In this document: positions 27,044-37,114 of the stretch, one piece after another
How positions within the stretch are numbered: position 1 is the first letter of the stretch
Layout of the letters: each line of letters opens with the position of its first letter
Source of the DNA: Acidobacteriota bacterium
Lineage (GTDB): Bacteria > Acidobacteriota > Terriglobia > Terriglobales > SCQP01
Length of the DNA: 64,000 nucleotides
Assembly: GCA_027314025.1 (NCBI GenBank)
Contig: DAHVCP010000004.1
Location: forward strand, 1-64,000
Direction of reading: 5' to 3'
Program-made: the position numbers and the translations under genes
The notes under the pieces: generated by a model
What the model was told of the DNA's origin: nothing
Database searches by the model: none
Seen by the model: the letters and a program-made list of their open reading frames with translations, nothing else

Positions 27044-27697
27044 ATGCCCCTACTCTCCTCGCAACCGCGTCCCGTCCGCCCCGCTTCCCGCCACGCCGAG
27101 CTGGCGTCCCACTTGGCGCCCAGCGCCGTCCGCCGCGCCCGCCGCGTCAAGCTGCTGATCTTCGACGTGGACGGCGTGCTGACCGATGGCAGCCTTTGGT
27201 TTTTTCCCCTCGGCCCCCAGGCCGCCGATCCCGGCGCGCGGCCGGCGGAAACGATGGTCGAGGTGAAGGCCTTTAGCGCCCACGACGGCATTGGATTCGC
27301 CGTGGCGCGCACCGCGGGCTTGGCCACGGGCCTGATCACCAAGCGGATGTCGCAATCCCTGGCGCGCCGCGCCGGCGACCTGCATTTGGACTTCGTCCGC
27401 CAAGGCGTGGAACAAAAGGGAGAGGCGCTGGCGGAAATCCTGCGCGCCAAAAACCTGGCCGCGGAGGAGGTGGGGGCGATGGGCGATGACATCATTGACC
27501 TGCCGATGCTGCGCGCCTGCGGTTTCGCCGCCGCGCCGGCCAACGCCCGGCGCGAAGTCCGCGCCGCCGCTCATTTCGTCGCCCGCCACTCCGGCGGCGC
27601 CGGCGCCGCGCGCGATTGCATCGAGTTCGTGCTGCGGGCGCAGAACCGCTGGCAAGCCGCCACCGCCGAATACCTCCGTCTTCCGGGGCGCGGATAG
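27044..27697 (+). CDS. kdsC: KDO-8-phosphate phosphatase
   Basis: 217 residues. It is a HAD-superfamily phosphatase: LLIFDVDGVLTDGSLWFF (nucleophile D41, general acid D43), FSAHDGIGFAVARTAGL, LITKRMSQSLARRAGDL, and the motif IV GAMGDDIIDLPMLR followed by GFAAAPANAR. It releases phosphate from KDO-8-P. The N-terminal 30 residues are unlike the family core, so an internal start is possible, but ATG 27044 is the only ATG in range. Same operon as kdsD. Confidence 0.9.
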   Translation: MPLLSSQPRPVRPASRHAELASHLAPSAVRRARRVKLLIFDVDGVLTDGSLWFFPLGPQAADPGARPAETMVEVKAFSAHDGIGFAVARTAGLATGLITKRMSQSLARRAGDLHLDFVRQGVEQKGEALAEILRAKNLAAEEVGAMGDDIIDLPMLRACGFAAAPANARREVRAAAHFVARHSGGAGAARDCIEFVLRAQNRWQAATAEYLRLPGRG

Positions 27698-27869
27698 CCG
27701 GCCGCGGCCATCCAGCCGCGGTAACCCGCCCGCGGGCCGGCGCGTATTGCATGCAAGCTGGGATTGTGCCCGGGGTGTGCGTTCACGCGTCTGCTACGCT
27801 AGGAGGTATCCCGTAAGGAACTTTCCAGCCGGCGAGTTCGTAGGCTTTTTGCACCTAAATCCATCTTCC

Positions 27870-29087
27870 ATGAACAATTGCGTTGCACGTCATCGGGTTA
27901 GGCGGCGGCGGCTAATCACGCTGGCTGTCTTGTCGCTGGCCGCCGCCTGCCTGGGCCTCGCCGCCTGTGGCGCCCCCGCCAAGCCCGCCGCCCACGGCCC
28001 GCAAGCGCTGCCGGTGGAGATCATGCCGGCCAAGGCAACCACGGTCAATTCGACGACCAGTTACGTCGGGACCCTGCAATCTCGCATGGCGGCGACCATC
28101 ATGCCCCAGGTGACCGGCAACATCAGCCGCATTCTGGTGCATTCCGGCCAGGTGGTCCGGGCCGGACAGCTGTTAATGGAGATCAATCCGGAAAAGCAGC
28201 AGGCCACGGTGGAAAGCGATCGCAGCGCCGTCGCCGCGCAAGCCGCCACGACCGCCTACGACTTGGAGCAGTTCCACCGCTATCAGGCGCTCTATAAGGC
28301 GCAGGTGGCCAGCCAGGAACAGCTGAACCAAATGCAATCCACCTATGCCGCCGCCAAGAGCCAGCTCGACTCCTTGAAGGCGCAGGTGGCGGAGCAGGAG
28401 GCGCAGCTGACCTATTACCGCATCACCGCGCCGCGCAGCGGCATCGTTGGCGACATTCCGGTGCACGTCGGAGATTTGGTCACCACCTCGACCGTCCTGA
28501 CCACGGTGAACCAGGCCGGCGCCCTGCACGTCTATGTGTATGTTCCCGTGGAGCGGGCTTCGGCGCTGCGGCTGGGCATGCCGCTCCAGTTGCTGGGGCC
28601 GGATGGCAAGGTGCTGGCGGCCACCACGATCAACTTCGTCGCGCCGGAGGTCAACAGCGGCTCGCAAACCGTGCTGGTCAAAGGCGTTGTCAGCGATCAG
28701 CAGGGGCGGTTGCGCAACCTGCAATATGTCACCGCCCGCATCGTTTGGGGCCAGCACTCCACCATCCTGGTGCCGGTGCTGGATGTCGCGGCTATCAATG
28801 GGCGCTACTTCGTCTTTTTGGCGGTGAAGAACCCGAAAGCGCCGAAGGGCTACGTGGCCCAGGAGGTTCCGGTTTCGGTCGGCCCGGTGCATGGCAACGC
28901 CTATGAAATCACCCGCGGGCTCAAGCCGGGCGATTTGATCATTACCTCGCAGTTGCAGATCCTGGTGGCCGGCATGCCGATCATTCCGCTGCCGCCGCAC
29001 ATGCCCGGCGCCGGCCAGGGCGGCGCGCCGCAGACCGCATCCTCGCCCACCCCGGCCAACAACGGCCAATCCGGAGCGCGCCCGTAA
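27870..29087 (+). CDS. RND efflux periplasmic adaptor (membrane fusion lipoprotein)
   Basis: 405 residues from ATG 27870. It has a lipoprotein signal peptide with LGLAAC lipobox (C33), a lipoyl-like split domain (NISRILVHSGQVVRAGQLLM and APRSGIVGDIPVHVGDLV), a coiled-coil hairpin (residues about 110-180, rich in Gln/Ala/Leu), and a beta-barrel domain. It bridges the inner-membrane pump and an outer-membrane channel. The stop overlaps the pump start (TAATG). No TolC-like outer-membrane factor is in the window. Confidence 0.92.
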   Translation: MNNCVARHRVRRRRLITLAVLSLAAACLGLAACGAPAKPAAHGPQALPVEIMPAKATTVNSTTSYVGTLQSRMAATIMPQVTGNISRILVHSGQVVRAGQLLMEINPEKQQATVESDRSAVAAQAATTAYDLEQFHRYQALYKAQVASQEQLNQMQSTYAAAKSQLDSLKAQVAEQEAQLTYYRITAPRSGIVGDIPVHVGDLVTTSTVLTTVNQAGALHVYVYVPVERASALRLGMPLQLLGPDGKVLAATTINFVAPEVNSGSQTVLVKGVVSDQQGRLRNLQYVTARIVWGQHSTILVPVLDVAAINGRYFVFLAVKNPKAPKGYVAQEVPVSVGPVHGNAYEITRGLKPGDLIITSQLQILVAGMPIIPLPPHMPGAGQGGAPQTASSPTPANNGQSGARP

Positions 29088-32000
29088 TGTTCGTGGATTT
29101 CTTCATCCGCCGGCCGATCTTCGCGACGGTCACGGCGCTGATCATCGTGCTGGCGGGGGCGATTTCCATCCCCAACCTTCCGGTGGACCAGCTGCCGAAT
29201 CTGGCGCCGCCCACCGTGGTGGTCTCGGCGAATTACACCGGCGCCGACGCCGCCGAAGTGGAATCCGCGGTGACCACGCCGCTGGAAGAAGCCATCAACG
29301 GCGCGGAAAATTTGATGTACATCAGCAGTTCCAGCACCAACCAAGGAACCGCCCAAATCACCTGCACCTTCGACACCAACAGTGACCTCTCCCTGGACAA
29401 GGTCGAGGTGCAAAACCGGATCGCCAGTGCGGAAGGCCCGCTGCCGGCGACGGTGAAGCAAGCCGGCATTACCGTCACCAAAGCCAGCACCGGGTTCGTG
29501 CTTGCCGCCGGCTTTTACTCGCTGCATCACCAGTACACCAACCTCTTCATCAGCAATTACCTGAACATCTACGTCGAAAACGCCATCAAGCGCGTGCCCG
29601 GCGTGGCGGGGGTCACCGTCTTCGGCGAGGGCCAGTACGCCATGCGCATCTGGCTGGACCCCAACAAGCTGGCCGGGCGCGGCCTGACCGCCAGCGACGT
29701 CTTGGCGGCGCTGGAAACCCAAAACGTGCAGATCGCCGCCGGAGCGGTGGGCATGCCGCCGGCGCCCACGGGGCAGAAGTATCAGTTCCAGGTGATGACC
29801 TCCGGGCAGTTGAGCACGCCGCGGCAGTTCGACGACATCGTGCTCAAGACCCAGCCCGACGGCACTATCATTCGCCTGCGCGACGTCGGCTATGCGGAGT
29901 TGGGCGCGCAATCCTACAGCAGCGCCCTCACCTACGACGGCAAGCCGGCCATCGGGTTGGGCGTGCAGCAGTTGAGCAGCGCCAACGCCTTGGCCGTGGA
30001 CGCCGCCGTCAAGGCGGAACTGGCCAAGCTGGCCCCGCGCTTCCCCCCGGGGCTGAAATACGGCATCGCCTTCGACAGCACCACGGCCATCGGCGAGTCC
30101 ATCCACGACGTGCTGATCACGCTGCTGGAGGCCATCATCATCGTCGTCCTGGTCATCTTCTTGTTCCTCCAGGATTGGCGCACGACCCTCATTCCCTCCG
30201 TCACCATCCCGGTCGCGCTGATCGGCACGTTCATCTTCATCAAGGCCTTCCATTTCTCCATCAATACGCTGACGTTATTCGGCATCGTCCTAGCCACCGG
30301 CTTGGTGGTGGATGACGCCATCGTGGTCATCGAGAACGTGGAGCGCCATTTGTCCGCCGGCGTCCATGAAGCCCATCGCGCCACCAGCGAAGCCATGGTC
30401 GAGATCACCAGCGTGGTCATCGCCACCTCGCTGGTGCTGGTGGCGGTGTTCGTGCCGGTGGCCCTGTTTCCCGGCACCACCGGCATCCTGTTCCGCCAGT
30501 TCGCCCTCACCATCGCCTTCTCCATCAGCATCTCCGCCTTCAACGCCCTGACCCTGACGCCGGCCATGTCCGCGTTGCTGCTGCGGGAGGTCAAGCACAA
30601 GCGCGGCTTCTGGGCCTGGCTGGAGGGCGGAATCGAGGGCCTGTCACACGCCTACAAGAAGGCCCTCTCCGGCGTGGTCCGGGTGCGCTGGCTGGTGGCG
30701 CTGGTGTTTTTGGGCGTCATCGCCGCCACGTACTTCATGTTTATTCACGTGCCGCAGGCGTTCATCCCCCAGGAGGACCAGGGATTCATGATGGTGCAGG
30801 TGATGGCGCCGGAGGGCGCGTCCCTGCAATACACCGAGCACATCGTCGCCGAGGCGGAGGCGGTGCTGATGCGCCAGCCGGAGGTCGAGGGCGCATTCGC
30901 CGTCACCGGCTTCAGCTTCGCCGGCGGCGGTTCGAATACCGCGATGATGTTCGCCAGCCTCAAGCCGTTCAGCGAGCGCAAGGGGCCGCAGCATTCCGTC
31001 TTCGCCGTCATTGCCCGGCTGCGGCAGCAGTTTTTCATGATCCCGGGCGCTTTGATCGCCGCCTTTCCTCCGCCCGCCGTGCGCGGCCTGGGGCAGTTCG
31101 GCGGCTTCCAATTCGAGGTGCTCGACCAGGGCAACGCCACGCCACAGCAACTGGCCGCGGCCACGCACGAGCTGGTGGCGGCGGGGAACGCCAATCCGCA
31201 CCTGCGCGGCTTGTTCTCCTCCTTCACCGCCAACACGCCGGAATACATGGTGCGGGTGGACCGGGCCAAGGCCGCCAGCCTCAACGTCCCCTTCTCCCAA
31301 ATCACCGACACGCTCGGCGCGTTCCTGGGCTCGATCTACGTCAACAACTTCACCTTCGACAACCGCACCTACGATGTCTTCGTGCAGGCGCAAAAGCAGT
31401 TCCGCAATGAGGCGAAGGACATCAACCAGTTTTACGTCCGCTCCAGTTCCACCCCGCCGCAGATGATTCCGCTCGGCAACCTGGTGAACATCACCGAGCA
31501 GTCCGGCCCGGTGGTGATCAACCATTACGACCTTTTCCGCTCGGCGGAAATTGACGGCAACGCCGCTCCCGGGACGAGTTCGGGCCAGGCGATTCAAATC
31601 ATGGAGAACCTGGCCAAGAAAGTTCTGCCGCGGGGCATGAGCTACGCCTGGACGGGATTGTCCTTGCAACAGATTCAGTCCGGCAGCCAGGTGGTTTGGC
31701 TCTTCGGCTTGGGCCTGCTGGTCGTGTTCTTGGTGTTGGCGGCCCAGTATGAGAGCTGGGTGCTGCCCTTCGTGGTGATGCTGGCCGTGCCCGCGGCCCT
31801 GCTCGGCGCGCTGGGCGCGCAGTGGCTGCGCGGACTGAACGACGACATCTACGCGCAAATCGGCCTGGTCATGCTGATCGGCCTGTCCACCAAGAATGCC
31901 ATCTTGATCGTCGAGTTCGCCGAGCAGCTCCGCGACCGCGGCATGAGCATGGTGGAGGCGACGATTGAAGCCGGCCGCATCCGCTTGCGTCCGATCTTGA

Positions 32001-32248
32001 TGACCTCGTTCGCCTTCATGCTGGGCATCGTTCCGCTGATGGTCGCCAGCGGCGCCGGCGCCACCAGCCAGCACTCCGTGGGCACCTCGGTCTTCGGGGG
32101 GATGTTCTTGGCCACGCTGCTGAATCTGTTCTTTATCCCGACGCTGTACCTGGTCTTCCGCGGAATCTTCCCCGGCGGCGGCCGCCATAAGAACCTCCCG
32201 GCCGCGCCATCCGAACAGCCGGAACCCGCGGCCTCCCACCTGTCCTGA
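29087..32248 (+). CDS. RND efflux pump, HAE1 family
   Basis: 1053 residues, normal for AcrB/MexB-type pumps. It begins MFVDFFIRRPIFATVTALII. Twelve membrane helices and two large periplasmic loops are apparent. The proton-relay aspartates are visible in helix 4 (GLVVDDAIVVIENVERH), and LIGLSTKNAILIVEFAEQLR is the matching helix 10 region with Lys. RIRLRPILMTSFAFMLGIVPL follows. It exports hydrophobic or amphiphilic compounds with the adaptor encoded immediately upstream. Translationally coupled to it. Confidence 0.95.
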   Translation: MFVDFFIRRPIFATVTALIIVLAGAISIPNLPVDQLPNLAPPTVVVSANYTGADAAEVESAVTTPLEEAINGAENLMYISSSSTNQGTAQITCTFDTNSDLSLDKVEVQNRIASAEGPLPATVKQAGITVTKASTGFVLAAGFYSLHHQYTNLFISNYLNIYVENAIKRVPGVAGVTVFGEGQYAMRIWLDPNKLAGRGLTASDVLAALETQNVQIAAGAVGMPPAPTGQKYQFQVMTSGQLSTPRQFDDIVLKTQPDGTIIRLRDVGYAELGAQSYSSALTYDGKPAIGLGVQQLSSANALAVDAAVKAELAKLAPRFPPGLKYGIAFDSTTAIGESIHDVLITLLEAIIIVVLVIFLFLQDWRTTLIPSVTIPVALIGTFIFIKAFHFSINTLTLFGIVLATGLVVDDAIVVIENVERHLSAGVHEAHRATSEAMVEITSVVIATSLVLVAVFVPVALFPGTTGILFRQFALTIAFSISISAFNALTLTPAMSALLLREVKHKRGFWAWLEGGIEGLSHAYKKALSGVVRVRWLVALVFLGVIAATYFMFIHVPQAFIPQEDQGFMMVQVMAPEGASLQYTEHIVAEAEAVLMRQPEVEGAFAVTGFSFAGGGSNTAMMFASLKPFSERKGPQHSVFAVIARLRQQFFMIPGALIAAFPPPAVRGLGQFGGFQFEVLDQGNATPQQLAAATHELVAAGNANPHLRGLFSSFTANTPEYMVRVDRAKAASLNVPFSQITDTLGAFLGSIYVNNFTFDNRTYDVFVQAQKQFRNEAKDINQFYVRSSSTPPQMIPLGNLVNITEQSGPVVINHYDLFRSAEIDGNAAPGTSSGQAIQIMENLAKKVLPRGMSYAWTGLSLQQIQSGSQVVWLFGLGLLVVFLVLAAQYESWVLPFVVMLAVPAALLGALGAQWLRGLNDDIYAQIGLVMLIGLSTKNAILIVEFAEQLRDRGMSMVEATIEAGRIRLRPILMTSFAFMLGIVPLMVASGAGATSQHSVGTSVFGGMFLATLLNLFFIPTLYLVFRGIFPGGGRHKNLPAAPSEQPEPAASHLS

Positions 32249-32449
32249 AGGGCCTGCGGCGGAGGCCACGGGCCGTGCCGCCCTGCGGAATGCTGCGGGG
32301 CAAGAGGCCCGGCGCTTACGAACGCGCAGCTAACCTCCTACGCCGGCTCCCGTTCCCGCCTAGTAAATACCCCTGTTCGCGGGGCCAGCAGGTCGGGCCG
32401 TAAGTTGCACTACTCTGAGGACAGTAGTTGGTGTTTTCCCCCACCCGTC

Positions 32450-33742
32450 ATGGGCCTCCTCCCCAATCCCCGGCGTTCCAAGATTGGTCTGTTTTCCACC
32501 CCGGAAGCCTATCAGCTGCTGTTCGAGCGCAATCCGCTGCCGATGCTGATCTATGACCCCAAAAGCTTGGAAATCTTGGCGGTCAACGATGCGGCCGTGG
32601 CGTTATACGGATATGGCCGCGAGGAGATGTTTGGGCTGACCATGCTCGACATCCGCCCGGCCGGGGAGCGGCCCCGTCTGCTGGCGGCGCTCAAGGACTT
32701 CTCCCCGGGACTGCGCGCATGGGGCGCGTGGCGCCACCAGAAAAAAGATGGCACGGTGATTGACGTGGATATCGTCACCAGCGACTTCTTCATTAATGGC
32801 CGCCTCGTTCACTACGCGCAAGTGCGGGAGATCGGCGAACAGAAGCGGCTGGAGGAACAGTTTCGCCAAGCGCAGAAAATGGAGGCCGTGGGCCGCTTGG
32901 CCGGCGGCGTTGCGCATGATTTCAATAACCTCCTGAGCGTCATCAACGGCTACTGCGACCTGCTGCTGATGGCGCCCGCAAGTCCGGATCCAGACGCCCA
33001 GGCGCAGCGGCGCAAACTGGAGGAAATCCAAAAGGCCGGCACGCGGGCCACGACGCTCACGCGCCAACTGCTGACCCTCTCCCGCCACCAAGCGGAGGAG
33101 CGCGGCGTCGTTCACCTCAATGACTGCGTCAGCGGCCTGGCCTCCATGTTGCGGCGCTTGATCGGCGAGGATATGCAGCTCATCTTGTCGCTCGATCCCC
33201 AAACCGGCAGCATCGAGGCCGACCGCAGCCAGCTGGAGCAGGTGCTGATGAATCTGGCGGTCAACGCGCGCGATGCGATGCCCAACGGCGGCAAATTAAT
33301 CTTCGAAACCCGGCCGGTGAGCGCGGTGGCGCCCTGCTCGCTGGGCGGCATCCCCCATCATCACGCCGATCCCGAGCGCCTGCTGCAACAGCTGCCCCAG
33401 CAGTGCTTGGCGCACCTGCGCCCCGACCAGGGCGCCACGTCGGTCGCGCCGGAGGCTCCGCCGGCTATGCCCTGCGGCCTACCTCCGGGCGATTATGTCC
33501 AGCTCACGGTTTCCGACACCGGCTGCGGCATGGATGAGGAAACGCGGGCGCGGATCTTCGAGCCTTTTTTTTCCACCAAGGGCAACAAGGGCACCGGATT
33601 GGGGCTCTCGACCGTCTACGGCATCGTGCATCAGCACAGCGGAACGATCACGGTGCAGAGCGAACTCGGGCATGGCGCCAGCTTCATCATTTGCCTGCCC
33701 CGCGGCAACGTCGCGTCCGCGGCCGCAGCGCCTTCGGCCTAA
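32450..33742 (+). CDS. PAS-domain hybrid-less sensor histidine kinase
   Basis: 430 residues from ATG 32450 (the frame is open from TTG 32405). PAS domain: [20 protein letters not shown] through the [14 protein letters not shown] region. His[22 protein letters not shown], where the phospho-accepting His precedes DFNN. HATPase: [18 protein letters not shown] (N box), [20 protein letters not shown] (G1 and F boxes) and [21 protein letters not shown] (G2). An unusual Pro/His/Gln-rich insertion of about 40 residues lies between N and G1. No membrane segment or receiver domain, and no response regulator next to it, so it is an orphan cytoplasmic kinase. Confidence 0.88.
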   Translation: MGLLPNPRRSKIGLFSTPEAYQLLFERNPLPMLIYDPKSLEILAVNDAAVALYGYGREEMFGLTMLDIRPAGERPRLLAALKDFSPGLRAWGAWRHQKKDGTVIDVDIVTSDFFINGRLVHYAQVREIGEQKRLEEQFRQAQKMEAVGRLAGGVAHDFNNLLSVINGYCDLLLMAPASPDPDAQAQRRKLEEIQKAGTRATTLTRQLLTLSRHQAEERGVVHLNDCVSGLASMLRRLIGEDMQLILSLDPQTGSIEADRSQLEQVLMNLAVNARDAMPNGGKLIFETRPVSAVAPCSLGGIPHHHADPERLLQQLPQQCLAHLRPDQGATSVAPEAPPAMPCGLPPGDYVQLTVSDTGCGMDEETRARIFEPFFSTKGNKGTGLGLSTVYGIVHQHSGTITVQSELGHGASFIICLPRGNVASAAAAPSA

Positions 33743-33798
33743 GCTCACAGCCCGCCAGGCTGGCAACGGGCCCCGCCTCTGGCGGCATCGCACCCGGC

Positions 33799-34233
33799 AT
33801 GGCTGGCATCACCCTGGAAGAAGCCCAACTGGTCATCACCGCCGCCGCCCGCCAGGCGCAGGCCATCGGCCAACCGATGAATATCGCTATCGCCGATGAG
33901 GGCGGCCACCTCAAAGCCTTCCTCCGCATGGATGACGCCTGGCTGGGGAGCATCAATATCGCCATTAACAAAGCATTCACCGCCCGCGCCTTCGACCTCA
34001 GCACCCAGAAGCTGGCCAAGCTGGCCAAGCCCGGCGAGCCGTTTTACGGCATCCAGCAATCCAACTATGGGCGGGTGATGATTTTTCCCGGCGGCGAGCC
34101 GCTGCTGCGCAACGGCCGCGTCGTCGGCGCCATCGGTGTCAGCGGCGGCGATAACAGCCAAGACCAACGGGTCGCCGAAGCCGGCGTGGAGGCGTTCGCG
34201 CAGATCCCGCCACAGAACGTCCGCGCCGCCTAA
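33799..34233 (+). CDS. GlcG/HbpS family protein
   Basis: 144 residues. The start at ATG 33799 gives the family's usual N-terminus (ITLEEAQLVITAAARQAQAI). Motifs: MNIAIADEGGHLKAFLRMDD, INKAFTARAFDLSTQ, YGIQQSNYGRVMIFPGGEPL and VVGAIGVSGGDNSQDQRVAEA. The HbpS/GlcG fold is used by heme-binding and degradative-pathway proteins; the specific function cannot be read. It follows the histidine kinase by about 56 bases. Confidence 0.85.
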   Translation: MAGITLEEAQLVITAAARQAQAIGQPMNIAIADEGGHLKAFLRMDDAWLGSINIAINKAFTARAFDLSTQKLAKLAKPGEPFYGIQQSNYGRVMIFPGGEPLLRNGRVVGAIGVSGGDNSQDQRVAEAGVEAFAQIPPQNVRAA

Positions 34234-34473
34234 CAGCCAGCCGCCGTGCCGCGCGCGCCAGCCTTGCGCCGTCGCCCGCGTGAGCCTGCATTCCCGCCCG
34301 GCCGGCCTCACACGTACTTCTCGTGGACCGGTGCGGGCCATCGCGGCCTCATTTCGCTCCAATCACCCGCTCGCAAGGCAACGCGGGCGGAAGTCCGGAG
34401 CCATTCCGGGCACGTCGCGTGATCGTTTTCCGCCGCGAGTTGACACCCACTCTGCCTCATGGGAGTATGGATT

Positions 34474-34550
<77 letters not shown>

Positions 34551-34864
34551 ATTCTCTGGTTCCCTGGCGCGACGTGACAGGCAGTCCATCACCCCGGAGG
34601 ACCATCGTGACGCTATCCTAGCGAGCGGCAATCCGGAATCCCCGTCCCCCCAGGCCACGGCGGAAGCGGCCGCCATCCGCGCGCGATCGGCCGGGGGGGT
34701 TCTCCCGGGGCGCGAAGGCGACTTGCTTAGGCTGCCGGGAGGAGCGGGCGGAAATGCGCGTCGCCGGCCGTTCCGGCTCCGCACGCCGCAAGCACGCGCG
34801 GAACGGCGGCCCACCGCTAAGGCGTTCTGTTCGCAGGCCGCTGAGACGCCGGAACCGGGGCAAT
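34551..34864. other. intergenic, no supported gene
   Basis: Between the initiator tRNA (plus) and the cold-shock gene terminator (minus). Open frames are GC-driven shadows. Confidence 0.45.
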
Positions 34865-34896
34865 AAAAAACGGGAAGAATTTTCATTCTTCCCGTT
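34865..34896 (-). terminator. Rho-independent terminator of the cold-shock gene
   Basis: On the minus strand AACGGGAAGAAT and ATTCTTCCCGTT form a 12-base-pair perfect stem with a four-base loop (34869-34896), followed by a run of six T (34870-34865). It lies 26 bases after the cold-shock stop codon. Confidence 0.85.
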
Positions 34897-34922
34897 CACC
34901 TCTTTTCGAACTCGTTTAGCGC

Positions 34923-35123
34923 CTAGAGCACCTGAACGTTCTCCGCCTGCCAGCCCTTGGCTCCCTTGACGGCGTTGAACTGAACGGCTTGGCCTTCCCG
35001 CAGCGACCGAAAACCGCTGCTCTCAATCGCGGAGAAGTGGACGAAAACGTCCTCCCCATCCGGCCTGCTGAGAAACCCGAAGCCCTTGGCGTCATTAAAC
35101 CACTTCACTGTTCCCTGTTCCAT
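34923..35123 (-). CDS. cold-shock domain protein
   Basis: 66 residues from ATG 35123 ([10 protein letters not shown]); ATG 35129 adds two residues. It is a cold-shock OB fold with KGFGFLSR (RNP1) and [10 protein letters not shown] (RNP2). An RNA chaperone like the protein at 7931-8143. A strong terminator follows and an approximately 110-base leader precedes it, so it is monocistronic. Confidence 0.95.
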   Translation of the reverse strand: MEQGTVKWFNDAKGFGFLSRPDGEDVFVHFSAIESSGFRSLREGQAVQFNAVKGAKGWQAENVQVL

Positions 35124-35229
35124 TTGCATTTTCCTCTTCCGAGATGAATGTATCGCTGAACTCTAGTTGGACCGTTTGCGAGTTAAGCAATAAAGCGGAA
35201 CAGGCAAAAACGCCAAGCCGGATTCGACG

Positions 35230-35460
35230 ACCTTTTTTTATCTTACCATCATTGCTTGGCGCCGGCCCCAGCCCCGCCGCTGGCGGGGCGTCCCGCTTAC
35301 TGGCCCAGCTAGCTGTGCCTCGGGCCCCATCCGCGCCGGCCCCGCCGGTGCGTCGCTGGAGTTGCGCCGCTGGCCCACACGCAAGCTCCGCGATGCAGCC
35401 GGCGAGGACGCGGCGCTCCAGCCCGCCCGGCGACTGTCGCGGCGCTTTCCCGCGAACGTT
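35230..35460 (-). repeat. dispersed intergenic repeat, second copy, upstream of cold-shock gene
   Basis: The complement of this region matches 5160-5400: the GGCTG-AT-GC-GA block, GCGTGTGGGCCAGCGGC, AAGCGGGACGC and the ATAAAAAAA end. Orientation relative to the downstream gene is the same in both copies. Confidence 0.5.
35240..35245 (-). promoter_or_regulatory. possible -10 box of the cold-shock gene
   Basis: TAAGAT on the minus strand, followed by seven As, is the same GGTAWSATAAAAAAA motif found before tRNA-Sec. It would give a leader of about 110 bases, as expected for a cold-shock mRNA. No clear -35. Confidence 0.3.
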
Positions 35461-36110
35461 GCCCCCAACGCGAACGGCGCGACCCCGCGAAATCCGCCCG
35501 ACCCCGAGAACGAATCCAGCGGCGGAAGCAAAAATGGCGTATGCTGGGTCTGGCCCTGATCCTGAATGCGGCTCGCTTCTCACGTCTCAGCCAGGCCTCG
35601 GTCGCCTTCCATTACTGCTCCTAATCCACGCCGTTGGGCCGGAGCTTCCCTCGTGGAGGACTCGCAAAGGGTGCATGCAGGGAGCCGAGCCGCAGCAGCA
35701 CGCGCATCATCGCCACGAAATGAGGTATCCACGCGCTCTGATCTGGTGCTTTCCGCCGGAAGGGGTATCATGACTCGTCTTCTGCTCCCTACAGCGGCCA
35801 GCCCAACCCTGCACCTCGGCTCGATGCCAAGCGAGGCCACAGGGAATCAGGCATTTTCTGATATTTCGCAGGGCCGGCATGCACCCACGACTCTTCGCGA
35901 GCCGGCGCCGCCTGCTAGCATCGCGCCGTGGCTGATCGCGTTCGCGGGCTGAGCCAACACGCCGACGGCAGCGAGTCGTCACGTCACGCACTTGAGGCCT
36001 GGCCGGCACATTAAGATTCGAACCCAACAATCACCGCCCGTGGCGATCAAAGGCTATCCGACGCCGCGAAAGCCTTCCCCGAGACCACCCGAAACCGAAA
36101 GGAAACTCCA
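35461..36110. other. intergenic, no supported gene
   Basis: About 650 bases without a convincing frame, tRNA or terminator. GGGTTCGAATCTT on the minus strand near 36012 looks like a T loop but has no cloverleaf around it. The last 100 bases are the leader of the RRM gene. Confidence 0.4.
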
Positions 36111-36437
36111 ATGAAGAAAATCTATGTGGGCAATCTGTCCTTTGACGCCAGCGAAGACGAACTGCGTCAACTGTTCGAAGCGCACGGCGCCGTGGAAAGC
36201 GCCAAGCTCGCAACCGATCGCGATACCGGGCGCGCACGCGGCTTCGGCTTCGTGGAAATGGCCAGCGACAGCGAAGCCAACGCGGCCATTGCCGCACTCA
36301 ATGGCGCCCAAGTCGGAGGCCGAGCGCTGGTCGTGAACGAAGCACGGCCCAAAACCTCCGGCTTCGGCGGCGGCAACTCCCGCGGCGGCGGCCGCGATAG
36401 CGGCCGTCGCTCCGGCGGCGGTGGCCGCGACCGATAA
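36111..36437 (+). CDS. RRM-domain RNA-binding protein
   Basis: 108 residues with AAGGAAA upstream. One RNA recognition motif: KKIYVGNLSF (RNP2), DELRQLFEAHGAVESAKL, ARGFGFVEMA (RNP1), ANAAIAALNGAQVGGRALVV. The C-terminal tail is Gly/Arg-rich (SRGGGRDSGRRSGGGGRDR), as in bacterial glycine-rich RNA-binding proteins linked to cold or stress responses. Confidence 0.95.
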   Translation: MKKIYVGNLSFDASEDELRQLFEAHGAVESAKLATDRDTGRARGFGFVEMASDSEANAAIAALNGAQVGGRALVVNEARPKTSGFGGGNSRGGGRDSGRRSGGGGRDR

Positions 36438-36828
36438 GACGTTGCGCGGCTGCCCGTGGCCCGCCAGCCGTGGTCAATCCAACGCTGCTTCCGCTGTTGC
36501 GTTTGACCTGAGCGGCCCGTGGCAGCCGCGCTCCGTCACCCACCGCGACCCGAGCTACAATCTCGGACACATTCGACTCGTTTTGGACTCAATCGTAGGG
36601 CAGTGTATTGCGCTCGGCGAACTGTAGCTAACAGCCTACTGACGAGCGCATTGCCGCTGTTGAGCGACGGCCCAACCTGCCGCCGGTCCGTCGTCGAAGG
36701 GGCCGAAATGCATCTAAAGCGGCAACGCTTCCCTGCCCCTAAGCCAAATAGAATCAATCCGGCCGACCCGGCGGCGCCAGCCCTTGGCGCCCCCGGCGCA
36801 GGCGGATCTCCTTGCGGCGGCAATTCGT
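36438..36828. other. intergenic, no supported gene
   Basis: Between the RRM gene and the VapBC operon. Frames on both strands are short and overlapping; I see no tRNA or terminator. Confidence 0.4.
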
Positions 36829-36863
36829 AGCACGTAAAATGGTGCAGCACGCATCTACGTGCT
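36829..36863 (+). promoter_or_regulatory. inverted repeat, likely VapB operator
   Basis: AGCACGTA (36829-36836) and TACGTGCT (36856-36863) form a perfect eight-base inverted repeat with a 19-base spacer, ending 17 bases before the antitoxin start. Spaced inverted repeats at this place are typical operators for autoregulated antitoxins. Confidence 0.45.
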
Positions 36864-36880
36864 ATTCCGCCTGGCGCGAA

Positions 36881-37114
36881 ATGAAGACCAACGTCACGCT
36901 CAAACTAGACGCCGACCTGCTCCGGGACGCGCGCATCGTCGCCGCCGAAGAAGGCAGGTCCATCAGCGCCCTTCTTACCGACCGGCTCGAGGCGATGGTG
37001 CGGGAACGCAAGGCGTTTGACCAGGCCCGCCGCCGGGCGCTGGCCAGGCTGCGCGACGGCATGGACCTACAGTGGACGCCTCCGAAATCGCGCGATGAGA
37101 TCCATGAGCGATAG
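36881..37114 (+). CDS. VapB-like ribbon-helix-helix antitoxin
   Basis: 77 residues from ATG 36881. MKTNVTLKLDADLLRDARIV begins a ribbon-helix-helix DNA-binding fold (beta strand NVTLKLD, helices DLLRDARIVAAEEG and ISALLTDRLEAMV). The tail (DQARRRALARLRDGMDLQWT) would bind the toxin. It overlaps the toxin start by 11 bases. Confidence 0.85.
   Translation: MKTNVTLKLDADLLRDARIVAAEEGRSISALLTDRLEAMVRERKAFDQARRRALARLRDGMDLQWTPPKSRDEIHER

Noticed and set aside
35566-35952. A 128-codon frame in the long intergenic region before the RRM gene
   Set aside because: No ribosome-binding site, no recognisable fold, and comparable open frames on the opposite strand; composition does not favour coding.
36000-36030. 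A T-loop-like GGGTTCGAATCTT on the minus strand suggesting a tRNA
   Set aside because: No acceptor, D arm or anticodon arm can be built around it.
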